This document shows positions 31,397 to 41,533 of a stretch of DNA of 64,000 nucleotides, piece after piece. A program made the position numbers and the translations under genes. The DNA is from Phallus indusiatus (lineage: Eukaryota > Basidiomycota > Agaricomycetes > Phallales > Phallaceae), in assembly GCA_027605045.1 (NCBI GenBank), contig JAQFWX010000064.1, positions 124,001-188,000 of the forward strand. Direction: 5' to 3'. The first letter of the stretch is position 1. Every line of letters begins with the position of its first letter. The notes under the pieces are model-generated. The model worked only from the letters and a program-made list of their open reading frames with translations, had not been told where the DNA came from and ran no database searches.

Positions 31397-31835
31397 GATC
31401 CCCTCCCTGTCAGGGCATGACTGTTCAGCAATAAGACTTAAGGATCGGACTGCTACTATAACCCAGTAACCCAGTCTATAATAGCGCAAGGAGCTACACA
31501 TGCGCGCACAGTTGTATATATACATGATTACGCTATCTCTAACCAATAGCTATCAGGTGCATTATCTGCCAATAGGAAGAGTCGGCAGTCAAGGGCATAC
31601 AGACGACATAGAGAAGGAGGGAGATGTGACAGAATGGAGCGAACGGAGAAACGGAGAGAGTTCGGGAGAATACACGAGGATAAGTACGGACTGGTATACC
31701 GGGTACCGTATGACCGACGTAGAGCGCGTAGGCATCTAAGTAGGTTATACTATACTACGCTAATATACTAGAATGACCATTAACCTGGGACGTACCCTGA
31801 CACTCCCTCTAGTCTGAGCTGAGTAGCCCTAACAG
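31397..31835 (-). repeat. LTR-F end fragment interrupted by LTR-G
   Basis: GATCCCCTCCC (31397-31407) and TCTAGTCTGAGCTGAGTAGC...CTAACA (to 31835) join into the last ~45 bp of LTR-F when 31408-31802 plus one target copy are removed. Confidence 0.8.
31408..31802. repeat. Solo LTR (family LTR-G)
   Basis: Starts TGTCAGGGCATGAC and ends ACGTACCCTGACA, 395 bp, perfect target duplication CTCCC (31403-31407, 31803-31807). No other copy in the window. Confidence 0.88.
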
Positions 31836-31962
31836 TTGCGGGTATCTTTTTTTTTGTGTGTACCCATTAGTTCTCGGAACCCAAACTCGAAGTCCCAGAA
31901 AGGGATTGGAAAGGAGAAAAGAGGATCAGAACACAAGGAAATGAAGAAATAATGGCACGGAA

Positions 31963-32226
31963 TGTAACGGTTCCGCTATGAGCAGTGGACTACTATTAAC
32001 CATAGTACATATTCGTATATACATACAATTGCATGCAGACGATTGTCGCCTGCACAAGTACCTAGTATTATGTAATGTACATAGGTGCCGTCACACCAGT
32101 AAATACTGCGTAACGGTAAAGGCGCCGGCAGCCTTTCTTACCTGCACTTGCAAATATACAGCTTTATACTGTTTGTTGTGAGTCCGTAAGAACCGGGCTA
32201 ATCGTAAACCGTAACGAAACGTTACA
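31963..32226 (+). repeat. Solo LTR (family LTR-I)
   Basis: Starts TGTAACGGTTCCGC and ends ACGAAACGTTACA, 264 bp, perfect target duplication CGGAA (31958-31962, 32227-32231). The first ~35 bp resemble the start of LTR-H (TGTAACAGTTCCGC). Confidence 0.9.
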
Positions 32227-32248
32227 CGGAACTAGTGTACCCTGACTA

Positions 32249-32394
32249 GGGGTCTTAACAGGTATGGAAAAGAGGTACCTGCACGAGTGTTTAGCCAATC
32301 AGAATGCAGGATTTCTGGGCTTAGGGCAAAATCCTGCATTCTGATTGGCTAAATGCTTGTGCAGGTACCTCTTTTCCATACCTGTTGAGACCCC
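32249..32394. mobile_element. 146-bp foldback MITE with TA flanks
   Basis: Arms of about 65 bp (GGGGTCTTAACAGGTATGG... and its complement ...CCATACCTGTTGAGACCCC) surround a ~15-bp loop. TA at 32247-32248 and 32395-32396. It is non-coding; a Tc1/mariner-type MITE is the simplest reading. Confidence 0.75.
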
Positions 32395-32539
32395 TAACCC
32401 TGACAAGATTGTCATTGATATTCTTCTTGAAGTACTCTACAGTATTTAAATTACTGGACCTTACTTATGCAAGTGTTGGACATTGACATAAAAACCATTA
32501 TGCAAGTCACTGTCATGTAAATTGTGATGGATACATCAC

Positions 32540-32613
32540 AGTAGTTAGTTGTTGCCCCTCAATGGAGCTTAGGTTTTCCCTCCTCTAGATGTGTGCCCTG
32601 AGTCACCCTAACA
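32540..32613 (+). repeat. LTR-A end fragment
   Basis: GTTAGTTGTTGCCCCTCAATG...GAGTCACCCTAACA matches the last ~70 bp of an inverse LTR-A. The young outer gypsy element starts two bases further on. Confidence 0.75.
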
Positions 32614-32614
32614 C

Positions 32615-32914
32615 TGTTAGGGCGACTCAGGGCACACACCTAGAGGAGGGAAAACCTAAGAGAACAAGCTTAGGTATCCCCCTCTAGGGAAAACGCATAT
32701 AAGTACAGGATATGAGGCGCCCGACTGATCCCCATGGGATCCGAGGAGATACAAACAGAAATCGAAAGAAATCGAAGAGATCGGGAAATCGAGAAAACGG
32801 TGAAAATAGTGGAAACGACAAAATACGGGAAATGAAGGAAATCGAAGTGCGAGATGAAATCGAAAGAAATCGAAGAAATCGAATAATAGGGCGAGGCGCT
32901 AGCGTACTGTAACA
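32615..32914 (-). repeat. 3' LTR of the outer gypsy element (LTR-A, 300 bp)
   Basis: TGTTAGGGCGACTC...GTACTGTAACA in plus-strand reading. Identical base for base to 46659-46958 as far as I can compare. In the coding sense it has a TATA-like box (ACTTATATG) about 30 bp before AAGCTTGTTCT, the likely transcript start. It is preceded (coding sense) by the polypurine run AGGGGGGGGGTGG. Confidence 0.93.
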
Positions 32915-32926
32915 CCACCCCCCCCT

Positions 32927-33074
32927 TCAACAAGGCAGCGACCCGACGCCTTTAGGACGCGGAAGGAAAATAAGACCGCCAATCGTTCGAGGCGCGTTCG
33001 GATGAGATCGGTAGAAATCTTGTATGAGATCGTGTGCCGCAACATCTTTCTCTGGGACCCATTGGTCATGCTCT
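32927..33074 (-). CDS. C-terminal end of the outer element's integrase chromodomain (separated)
   Basis: On the minus strand the frame HDQWVPEKDVAAHDLIQDFY followed by RSHPNAPRTIG.. continues the chromodomain that breaks off at 41534, and ends at a TGA at 32927-32929. The W-x-P element and the following helix are the second half of the chromodomain fold. It is separated from its N-terminal part only by the inner element. Confidence 0.85.
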
Positions 33075-33699
33075 TGTTACGCGCCGGGGTCGGGATGACT
33101 AAGCGAGGCTCGGACAGGATCGGACGTAGGTCGGATGTTGGTCGGCTTCAACTTACTCTTGAGTTGCGCCCTCACGGTGCGTCACCAACAATTTCGGGTC
33201 GGGCTGGGTCTCCGATGTACAAGTGACGTCGGGGTTGCTAGGATTGAGACTGAGCTGCGAAGCTGCGATGTCTCGAGGCTGGGTCTAGGGTCGGAGAGAT
33301 GAGGATGAGGTCTGGGAGTGCGCAGCGTGGCTGCGACGTAGGATTGAGGGTCGGAGAGGTTGGTCAGAGGTAGTTGTTGAAGAAGATAGACAGAGCGCCG
33401 CCGACGACGTCGAAGACGTCGTCAACGACGACAGGGGATCTTAGATGAGATTGGATCGAGATGTGAAACGTGTGGGAGATTGGGCGGAATAAGATCTATA
33501 TCAGAACTGGAGAAGTAGTTACAGGAAGCTCGATCTTTAAATAGCTATGAAACTAAATAGAGACCTGAAACGGGTTACAACAAGATAACAAGGACGGAAG
33601 AGGAAATGGATCGGAACGGGGAAACAAAAGAATATAAGCGAGGTACGGAAAAGGAATGAGCGGAGCTCCGTTTAAGCGAGGTGTTACGCGGGCGTGACA
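33075..33699 (-). repeat. 3' LTR of the inner element
   Basis: TGTTACGCGCC...GCGGGCGTGACA. Contains the transcription-start/self-primer word TATATCAGAACTG (33497-33509) and, on the minus strand, a TATA-like TATTTAAAG about 30 bp upstream of it. A purine-rich stretch (minus-strand AAGGGAGATAC, about 33701-33711) lies just before it in the coding sense. Confidence 0.92.
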
Positions 33700-33853
33700 G
33701 TATCTCCCTTAAGGCCGCGACCGCGCGGCCGTTTGCGAGGTTAATGTTTCATCTGAGTTTGAAAACTTCGGGCTGGTTGGATAAAAGACGTGGACTTTGG
33801 AAAAACTTTTCCCAACGTCCTGTCGTTACCCTTTATTCTTGATTCTACGCTCA

Positions 33854-35138
33854 ATGTCTGTCCCTCCAACCATTCGTCAACTCACTCCCGACCCCGACTA
33901 CCCCGATGTCGAGGTCCCTAAAATTGTTCGGGAAAAGAGCGGGAGTTGCAGCGTCAAATCTACAGGAGTCGCTGCGAGGAAGTCGAGGAGGCTCGGAAAG
34001 CAGAAGCTGAAAGGTTGGAGCGCGAACGTCGGGAAAGGGAGGAGAAAGAAGAGAAGGAGCGTAAAGAAAGGGAAGCTCGGGAAGCTCGGGAAAAGGCGCA
34101 GAGGGAGAAAGAAGAGGCTGAGAGGCGTAAGAGGGAGGCTGAGGTTGCCGAGGCCAAAAAATTGTCGGGCAAGCGCGCTCGCGAAGTCATAGATGGTTCG
34201 GTTCTGGATGAAGATGAGGTGCGTGGCATTCGCGACCTCGGCGAATCATTAGCCTCCATGGGATGGGAGGCAGTGAACGTCGCCGCTGTCGGTCCGGCGG
34301 CCCACTTCATGGTGGGTGCGTCGGAAATATTGGAATAAGTACTGACAACGTTTTTTAGGGTATCATTGACAAACCCCCCAAAAAGCGTAGTGGAAAAGCG
34401 ACCACCGACGTAAACAAGATCGGCGGGTTCGAGCTGCCTGTAGAGCAGCGATGCTACTGGTGTGAGCGCGGTGGTCCAGAGGGCAGCAAGGGCAAGGGCT
34501 GGCCTTGCAAGGTTCCAGTCCCAGGCGTAGCGGCTGGCCGATGCTTGACTTGCACGGCTCGGAAGAAAAAGTGTAGTTGGGCGAAGGAAGAGAGCGGCGA
34601 GCCAGCGGCCAAACGTCGGAAGCTGGACGATTCTCCCGAGAAAGCGGCCTTGCGACTCGAGGAGAGGAAGGTGAAGGCGTTGGAGGCGGGTGTGGTCGAG
34701 CTCCGGAAGATAACGGAGATTTTGGGCAACATGTTTGCCACGGGCTTGACACAGACTCGGGCGGTGACGGCAGCCATCAGTGCCGCGGAGAAGGCGGGAT
34801 ACATACAGGTTCCCGACCCCGAAAAATGGTTGAAACCGACGTCTGAAGCAATGAAACTGGCGACGGAGGAAGACGTGGCGGAATTGGTGCGAGCGCGGGA
34901 CAGGCATCGGCTGACGTCGCCGATAGAAGATTTCGACGACGATCGCGGTGAAGGGTCTAGTAAGGTCGGGAAGGAGCCCGTCGAGGACAGTGAGGAAGGC
35001 TCGGATGAAGAAGAGGAGGAAGAAGATCGGGAGGAGGGTGGAGCTGGAATAGAAACGGAGGTCGGGAAGGGGAAAGGAAAGAGGAAAGAGGGAGAAAAAG
35101 AGGTCGTCGAGACCCAAGATACCATGGACATAGAATAA
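33854..35138 (+). CDS. Antisense accessory gene of the inner gypsy element (coiled-coil, Cys-rich, acidic)
   Basis: On the strand opposite to gag-pol, between the chromodomain and the 3' LTR. An ATG at 33854 starts MSVPPTIRQLTPDPDYPDVE.. and, after a one-base frame break in an A run near 33937, a long Glu/Arg/Lys coiled coil (33960-34150), then DEDEVRGIRDLGESLASMGW. A 47-bp intron is likely at 34312-34358 (GTGGGT...CTGAC...TTTTTTAG); without it a stop follows at 34336. Exon 2 has a cysteine cluster (C-Y-W-C, GWPC, CLTC, KKCSW; about 34451-34572) like zinc-binding motifs of fungal DNA-binding or gag-like proteins, a KRRK stretch, and a very acidic C-terminus. A TATA-like GATAAAAG lies about 75 bp upstream of the ATG. 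It converges with pol (stops 35138 and 35244). Function unknown. Confidence 0.6.
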
Positions 35139-35243
35139 TTATTATACTAATAACTTTCTTTTGAATTTTAATTTTCTTTGTTTCTTGTTCTACGAGCGAG
35201 GTGTGATAAAGTTCGGGAAAAAAGAGTAAAAGAGGAAAAATGT

Positions 35244-38200
35244 TCAAGTATCTACTTCGGGAACAGGTTTAAAAAACTTCGGATCAGGGCCAGGTTTGTC
35301 GGGGTAAGCTTCGTGAAACGCTGCCACAACATCGGGAGCGTTGGCTATGTCGGAGGCATTGATCCAGGAAAACTCTTCATCGGTGCCTTCGTAGCCTAGC
35401 CATCGTACGTAGTAGTGGAGCTGTATACGGCAACGTCGGTCCAATTTGGAATCTAAAACCTCGGCGACCTCATACTCCATCACGCTGTCGACTTCGACTG
35501 GTGGTGGGGAGGTTGCACTCGGTTCGGAATGGTGTTCGGGACGTGGGGTTCGAGCATGGATACGTGGAACACGGGGTGGATGGCTCGCATGTGAGGAGGG
35601 AGCTTGAGGGTGTACGACAGGGAGCCTGGTTGGGCAATGATCTCGTAAGGTCCTAGGAACCTTTCGGCGAGCTTCTTAGAGGGTCGGGTTGTCGAGATGA
35701 ACTTGGATTTGACGTAGGCTTTGTCGCCGATCTTGAATGCTGGTGGTTCGGAACGTCGCGAGTCAGCACTATGCTGATAGCGTCGTTGTGCATCGGCGAT
35801 GTGCTGTTTGAGTTCTTCATGGAGTTCTCCGAGGTCAGTGACGAAGGTTCGGGCTGGTTCGGAAGAGAGGATACGGTCTAGGTGGACTTCGAGGTTGGGG
35901 TGGTAGCCCTTGTTGGCAAAGAACGGAGTAATTCCGGTGGTGGCAGAGATGGAGTTGTTGTACGCGAACTCTGCGAGTGGTAAGAGTTCGGACCAGTTAT
36001 CCTGCTGGTAGTTACAGTACACGCGGAGGTACTGTTCCAAGGTCTGGTTCATCCGTTCTGTTTGTCCATCGCCCTCGGGGTGATATCCTGAGGTGAAGTG
36101 GAGCTTCATGTTGAGGGCGGTGCCTAAGGAGCGGAAGAACTTCGATACAAATTCGGAACCACGGTCGGAGGTGACATGGCTCGGGACACCATGTTTCGAG
36201 AAGACATGCATGACGAAGAGCTTGGCGAGCTCGGGGGCGGTGATGGTGTCGACTGTGGGAATGAAGATGACCTGCTTGGTTAGGCGATCTACGATGACGA
36301 GGATGTCAGTGAAACTGTCAGACTCGGGTAACTTCTCGATGAAGTCCATGCTTATCGAGTTCCATGGCTTGTCGGGAATGGGGAGTTGCTTTAGGAACCC
36401 GTAAGGCTTATGACGTTGGGACTTGTTTCGGAGGCATGTGTCGCAGGTCTTGGCGAAATTTTGAACGAAGTCGCGGAGTTCGGGCCAGTAGTATTCACGC
36501 TGTACTAGCTCGAGCGTCTTGTTCTGGCCGAAGTGGCCGGCAAGGATATGGTCGTGTTTGTCTTGCAAAACACGTAGGCGAAGGTCATTCTGGTCGGGAA
36601 CGAAAATCTTGCCTTTGAAACGGAGTAACCCATCGGTCAAGGACCAAGGGTCGGAGGGGATGCGAGGTTGGGAGCGGATAGGGGATCATGAGGGAGGGCT
36701 GCGCGAATGTCTTCATGGAGCTGGGCGATGTCCATAATCTTGGCTCCTCGGAGTGCTAGAGGTAGTAAGTATGTTGCTCTAAGGGACGATGCCAACTGGT
36801 CTTGGGAAAACATGGGTCGGAAGTTGTGAGGATTGACAGTGGCATAGTCGCTACTCCCTCTTTTGCGTAGACGTCCCACCGTCGAGTTAGAGCATCGGGC
36901 TTGGCGCCTTGGCGGCCAGGTCGGAATCGAATGACGAGGTTGAACTGAGAGAGGTACTCAGACCAACGGGCTTGACGGCGGGTTAGCATTTTGGTAGAGG
37001 AGAAATAGACGAGATTCTTATGGTCGGTGATGACATCGATAGGGGTCGCAGATCCCTCGAGGTAGTGACGCCAGCGCTTAAAGGCCTCGAAGATGGCCAA
37101 TAATTCTTTATCGTGGACGTCGTAGTTGAGTTCGGGACTAGTGAAAGTCCTAGAGTGAAAGGCGATAGGGTGGAGGTCACCATTCACATAGATGGAAAGG
37201 ATCGCGGCGAGGGCGTAGTCCGAAGCGTCAGTTTCAATGACAAGGGGTGCATCGGGAATCCAATGGGTGAGGACGGGTGCGGTGGTGAAGGCGGCCTTGA
37301 GAGCATCGAAAGCTCGCTGGCACTCTTCTGTCCAATCCCAGTCAGTACCTTTACGTGTTAAACGTGTTAGTGGCACTGTTATTTTGGAGTAGTCATGGAT
37401 GAAACGACGATAGAAGTTGGCAAACCCGAGGAAGGACTGAATATCCTTGGTCCTACGAGGGGGAGGCCACTTCTGGATTACTTCGACCTTGGAAGGGTCC
37501 ATCGAGAGCCCTTCTGTGCCGAGGACAAAGCCGAGGAATTCGACCTTGTCAGTGTGCCAAACACACTTCTTAGCGGAAGCATAAAGCTTATGGTGGCGGA
37601 GTCTTCGCAAGACTTCGCGCACATGTTGGACATGTTCTTCTAGGCTGTCAGAGTAGACTAATAGATCGTCAATGTAAGCTACAACAGAAGTATCTAAGAG
37701 GTCGGCGAAGACCTCGTTGACAAATCGTTGGAATACTGAGGGGGCGTTAGACAATCCAAAGGGCATCACTAGCCACTCGAACGAGCCATAACGAGTCCTA
37801 AAGGCCGTTTTCCATTCATCACCTTCTGCAACGCGAACAAGATGGAACGCGTGTTGCAAGTCGATCTTGGAGTAGATGCGAGCCTTGCGAGGCGAGTCTA
37901 AGAGGTCGGAGATTAATGGAAGGGGATAACGGTCCTTCTTCGTGATCTTGTTGAGACCACGGAAATCCACACAGAGGCGGAGGGAGCCATCCTTTTCTTG
38001 ACGAAAAGGACGGGTGCGCCATGAGGCGACGTTGAGGGTCGGATGAAACCACTTGCGATGTTTTCATCCAGGAATTCGCGAAGGGCCTCGAGCTCTCTAG
38101 GGGACAGTGAGTAGATGGGCCCTAGAGGGGGTGAGGTACCTTCTTCCAAAACGATTTGAAGGTCGTATTGTCGATGAGGAGGTAACGAGTTGGCCTGTTG

Positions 38201-38992
38201 CTTGGAAAAGACATCGGCGAAGTCGTGGTACTCGGAAGGAACAGAGGAAGGGTCGGGAGATTCCAAAGATGCAGCGAGCGTGGAGCTCAGCGGGCTGGGA
38301 CCTAGGGAAATTGAGTTTAAATGCCGACGAACCTTTAACTTTGCAAGCGCGCATAAAGGAAGTCGCAGTCAGGAAACCAATGTCAATTGGTTGTACGGGA
38401 TATTCGGGACGTGACAGTTCTAGGGAGGGTTGGACGACAGGGTCCACGGTGTGCGTGAGCGAGGCTGCGCGCACATAGGTCGACTTCGGGAAGGTTTCGC
38501 CTTTACTGAGTCTCGGAAGGTTACACTGCTCAATCTCCAGTCAATCAAAGGATTGTAGCGGAGGAGCCAGTCATGCCCAAGTACTACAGCGCAGGTTGAT
38601 TCCAGGGGTGTCACGTAGAAAGGGATCGGGAGTACTTCTCCAGAGGGGAAGCGGACGGGAAGGGAAGCTACACTAGATACATGATTGTTAACAGTACCAT
38701 CGATAAGCATAATGGGGATCGGGTCAATAGGTTCGGTAACTAAGTCGTTTTTCTTAACAAAGTCACTATCTATGAAACAATTAGAGGAACCGGAGTCAAC
38801 AAGACCTCGGAAGGGGTCGGGAAGGATTTCGGACGTTAAGTTCAATATACAAGATTTGGGATCGGAAAGAGCTACGGAATTGAAACGAAGAAATTTAACT
38901 GCTTTTAATGTTTTATAGTCAAGAGAATCGGAATCAAAAGAAACAGAGACAGGAGAAACGGGGACTCGTTCTGTGAGGTCTTTACGACCCAC
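35244..38992 (-). pseudogene. Inner element pol: protease, RT, RNase H, integrase, chromodomain (frame breaks)
   Basis: Domains in order on the minus strand: aspartic protease (LVDSGSSNCF, about 38800); RT with FVKK-DGS (about 38000), FGLSNAPSVFQ and the catalytic AYIDDLLVYS (about 37675); RNase H with ETDASDYA (about 37225) and DHKNLVYF; integrase zinc domain (H..GHFGQNK..C.TC), DDE core with SMDFIEKLP, TSDRGSEF and GQTERMNQ, GPYEI box; chromodomain (YEVAEVLDSK..YYVRWLGY..). Frames change near 38,490, 38,320, 37,990, 36,860, 36,645 and 35,485. Most are resolved by adding one base to a short homopolymer. Without them this would be one chromovirus polyprotein. Confidence 0.88.
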
Positions 38993-39029
38993 AGGACGAG
39001 TTTCTGGTGGGTCGCAGACTAGTTTTTTA

Positions 39030-40858
39030 CCTCTTCGATTGTCGCCTCGGGAATGGACGACAAAGGTTCGGTAGCAGTTGCGGCACGAGCTTTAGCAGGT
39101 TTGTTGTTGCTGCTGCTGCTGTTGTTGTTGCGGGATCGGGGCAATCTCGGGCCATGTGTCCCTTGGTTGCACAGATGAGGCACAAGCCTTCCTGACTCGA
39201 CGGTCCTTCTCGGTAGCTGTAAGCTTACCATCAGGTCCTAGGTGTTCAGGCTTGGGTCCCGGGGTTGTCGAAGTCTTCGGCTTGTTTTTGTTGTTGCCGT
39301 TGTTGCTGTTGTTGCTGTTGCTGTTGTTGCTGCTGTTGCTGTTGGACTTAGATGCAGAGTCGTTCGACGTCGCAGATGGCTTCGCCGAACTAGAGGACGA
39401 GTTGTTCTTCTTGTCGTACTTACTGAACTTGGCTTGCAAGGCTTGATATTCCTTGCGCTCGTTCTCTTCGCGACTCTTCTTGGACCAATATTGGCTATCG
39501 ACCTTAAGAACGGCTTGACGGAGCTGTTCGAAAGTGTCGTCTCGGAGGCCTTGATTGGTGATGGCCGCTCGGATGCGTTCGGGAATGGCTCGGCGGACAA
39601 TGTAACGGAGGGACCGATCGTCAAAGGAGACGCGGTTCTGGTACTCGGCGAACTTGATAAAGTACTCGGTGGCCTTACCATCATTGGGGAAGGCGATGCG
39701 ATGGATGGCGTCTTCATCCTCATCTTCGGGGTTGAAGGAACCGAAGAGGTTGTTGAGTTTGGTGATGAAGGCCTTCCAGTTGTGCAGGAAGTCGTGGGCA
39801 ACGATGACATCGCGAGATGCACCGAAGGTTCGGAAGTAGGACATGGCACTGCCTCGGAGGAAGGAGATGGCGAAAGCCACCTTGGCAGTGTCTTCTTTGA
39901 ACTTCTTGGGCTGGGCCATGAAATAAAGGTCGCACTGGTAGACGAAAATGCGAAGCTTCTCGTCACTGGAACCATCATAGGTGTCGGGATCGCGAGCTTT
40001 GACACCGGACTTGTCCCCGCCGAGTTCCCCAGTACTCTCGGTGATAGCCTTAATCAGTGCCGAGAGATCTTTTGTTCTGATGTAGCCACCAGAAGGGGAT
40101 CGGGAACGGGAACGAGAGCGTCTTGAGCGTCGCGAGCGGTGACCACGTCGGCGACGACGACGACGTGACTCAGAGTCGCTAGACTCATCATCAGGATCAT
40201 CATCATCATCACCAGGGTCGCTGGGAGGTCCACGGGGTGGTTGGAAACGGGGTTGTCTGGGAGGTGGCGGAGGAGGAGGTTCGGAAGCGGGAGGAGTCGG
40301 GTTTCTTCTAGGACCACGACCTGGAGAGTCGACTGGGGTGTGACTGCTGGGAGGTGGGTTCGGAGATGGGTTAGGAGGTGGTTCTGGGGCTTGCCCGGAT
40401 GCACCAGGCTCGGATCTGTGTTGGCGGTGATGGTGGCGACGACGACCGATGCCGTTGTAAGAGTCCTCGGAAGACTCGGAATCGTACTGGTCTTCGGAGG
40501 GGGTTCTAGCGCGGGCCTTGCCTTTGCTTTTCTTCTTTCGAGAAGGACGTGGGGTCGACGCGGCCTCGGAAGATTGTGGAGTCGCGGGAATGATCTCATC
40601 GCCAGAGGGAAGGGGTCGGACAGATGCGATCATGGACTCACGATGCTGACGTTGTTCTTGAGCATCGAAGAACCTCGTCGAGATGGTTTCAGTGGTGTCA
40701 TTGGTGATACCATTGATCTGGTCCTTCTTTGCTTCGCGATTCAAACGTCGGATTGCTCGTTCGTCCGCGGAGGTGGTGGGAATAGGGGCAGGTGATACGG
40801 GATCAGTTCGGATGGGAAAAGGTTGACCCACCCGAGAGATAGTAACGGTTCGGGTCAT
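39030..40858 (-). pseudogene. Inner element gag with CCHC zinc knuckle (one frame break)
   Basis: ATG at 40858 (MTRTVTISRVGQPFPIRTD). The N-terminal half is Arg/Ser/Pro-rich (about 40,580-40,080, including a dense RRRRR/RS stretch that may bind nucleic acid), followed by a capsid-like retrotransposon gag domain (MSYFRTFGAS.., about 39,960-39,480) and an Asn/Ser-rich linker. The zinc knuckle CLICATKGHMARDC (CX2CX4HX4C, about 39,130-39,175) lies in the next frame, reached by one extra G in a GG pair near 39,178. The frame then stops at about 39,030. Gag packages the element RNA. Confidence 0.85.
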
Positions 40859-40895
40859 GGTGGGCAGGAACGGGAGTGAAAACGCACGTGAGTGT

Positions 40896-40908
40896 CAGTT
40901 CTGATATA
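40896..40908 (-). other. Self-priming primer-binding site of the inner element
   Basis: One base inside the 5' LTR boundary, the coding strand reads TATATCAGAACTG. This is perfectly complementary (13 bases) to the coding-strand word CAGTTCTGATATA in the LTR (41331-41343), which sits about 30 bp after a TATA-like box. No tRNA-type TGG.. site is present. The arrangement is that of Tf1, where the RNA 5' end primes its own reverse transcription. Confidence 0.75.
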
Positions 40909-40909
40909 C

Positions 40910-41533
40910 TGTTACGCGCCGGGGTCGGGATGACTAAGCGAGGCTCGGACAGGATCGGACGTAGGTCGGATGTTGGTCGGCTTCAACTTACTCTTGAGTT
41001 GCGCCCTCACGGTGCGTCACCAACAATTTCGGGTCGGGCTGGGTCTCCGATGTACAAGTGACGTCGGGGTTGCTAGGATTGAGACTGAGCTGCGAAGCTG
41101 CGATGTCTCGAGGCTGGGTCTAGGGTCGGAGAGATGAGGATGAGGTCTGGGAGTGCGCAGCGTGGCTGCGACGTAGGATTGAGGGTCGGAGAGGTTGGTC
41201 AGAGGTAGTTGTTGAAGAAGATAGACAGAGCGTCGCCGACGACGTCAAGACGTCGTCAACGACGACAGGGGATCTTAGATGAGATTGGATCGAGATGTGA
41301 AACGTGTGGGAGATTGGGCGGAATAAGATCTATATCAGAACTGGAGAAGTAGTTACAGGAAGCTCGATCTTTAAATAGCTATGAAACTAAATAGAGACCT
41401 GAAACGGGTTACAACAAGATAACAAGGACGGAAGAGGAAATGGATCGGAACGGGGAAACAAAAGAATATAAGCGAGGTACGGAAAAGGAATGAGCGGAGC
41501 TCCGTTTAAGCGAGGTGTTACGCGGGTGTGACA
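40910..41533 (-). repeat. 5' LTR of the inner element
   Basis: TGTTACGCGCC...GCGGGTGTGACA, 624 bp, nearly identical to 33075-33699. On the minus strand TATTTAAAG (about 41369-41377) precedes the self-primer/transcript-start word (41331-41343). Confidence 0.92.

Larger units (their letters stand above)
33075..41533 (-). mobile_element. Young Ty3/gypsy chromovirus (inner element) with antisense accessory gene
   Basis: Nearly identical LTRs at 33075-33699 (625 bp) and 40910-41533 (624 bp; two substitutions and one 1-bp indel seen) and a perfect target duplication GCTCT (33070-33074, 41534-41538). Total 8,459 bp. The coding sense is the minus strand: LTR, self-priming site, gag with zinc knuckle, protease, RT, RNase H, integrase, chromodomain, then a plus-strand accessory gene, and the 3' LTR. 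Several single-base frame breaks in homopolymer runs interrupt gag-pol. The insertion is within the chromodomain of the outer element. Confidence 0.93.

Noticed and set aside
33960..35131. Long minus-strand ORFs opposite the accessory gene (385 and 225 codons)
   Set aside because: Serine/proline/leucine-rich shadows of the charged coiled-coil and acidic codons; no domains; the plus-strand frame has the cysteine cluster and the intron.
39120..39200. Programmed ribosomal frameshift at the gag zinc knuckle
   Set aside because: The new frame stops after ~50 codons without reaching the protease, so it is not a gag-pol junction; a missing G is simpler.
39242..40126. A 294-codon plus-strand ORF antisense to the inner gag
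   Set aside because: It mirrors the Arg/Ser- and Asn-rich gag codons; composition is Val/Gly/Leu low-complexity and it has no motif, unlike the antisense gene at 33854.
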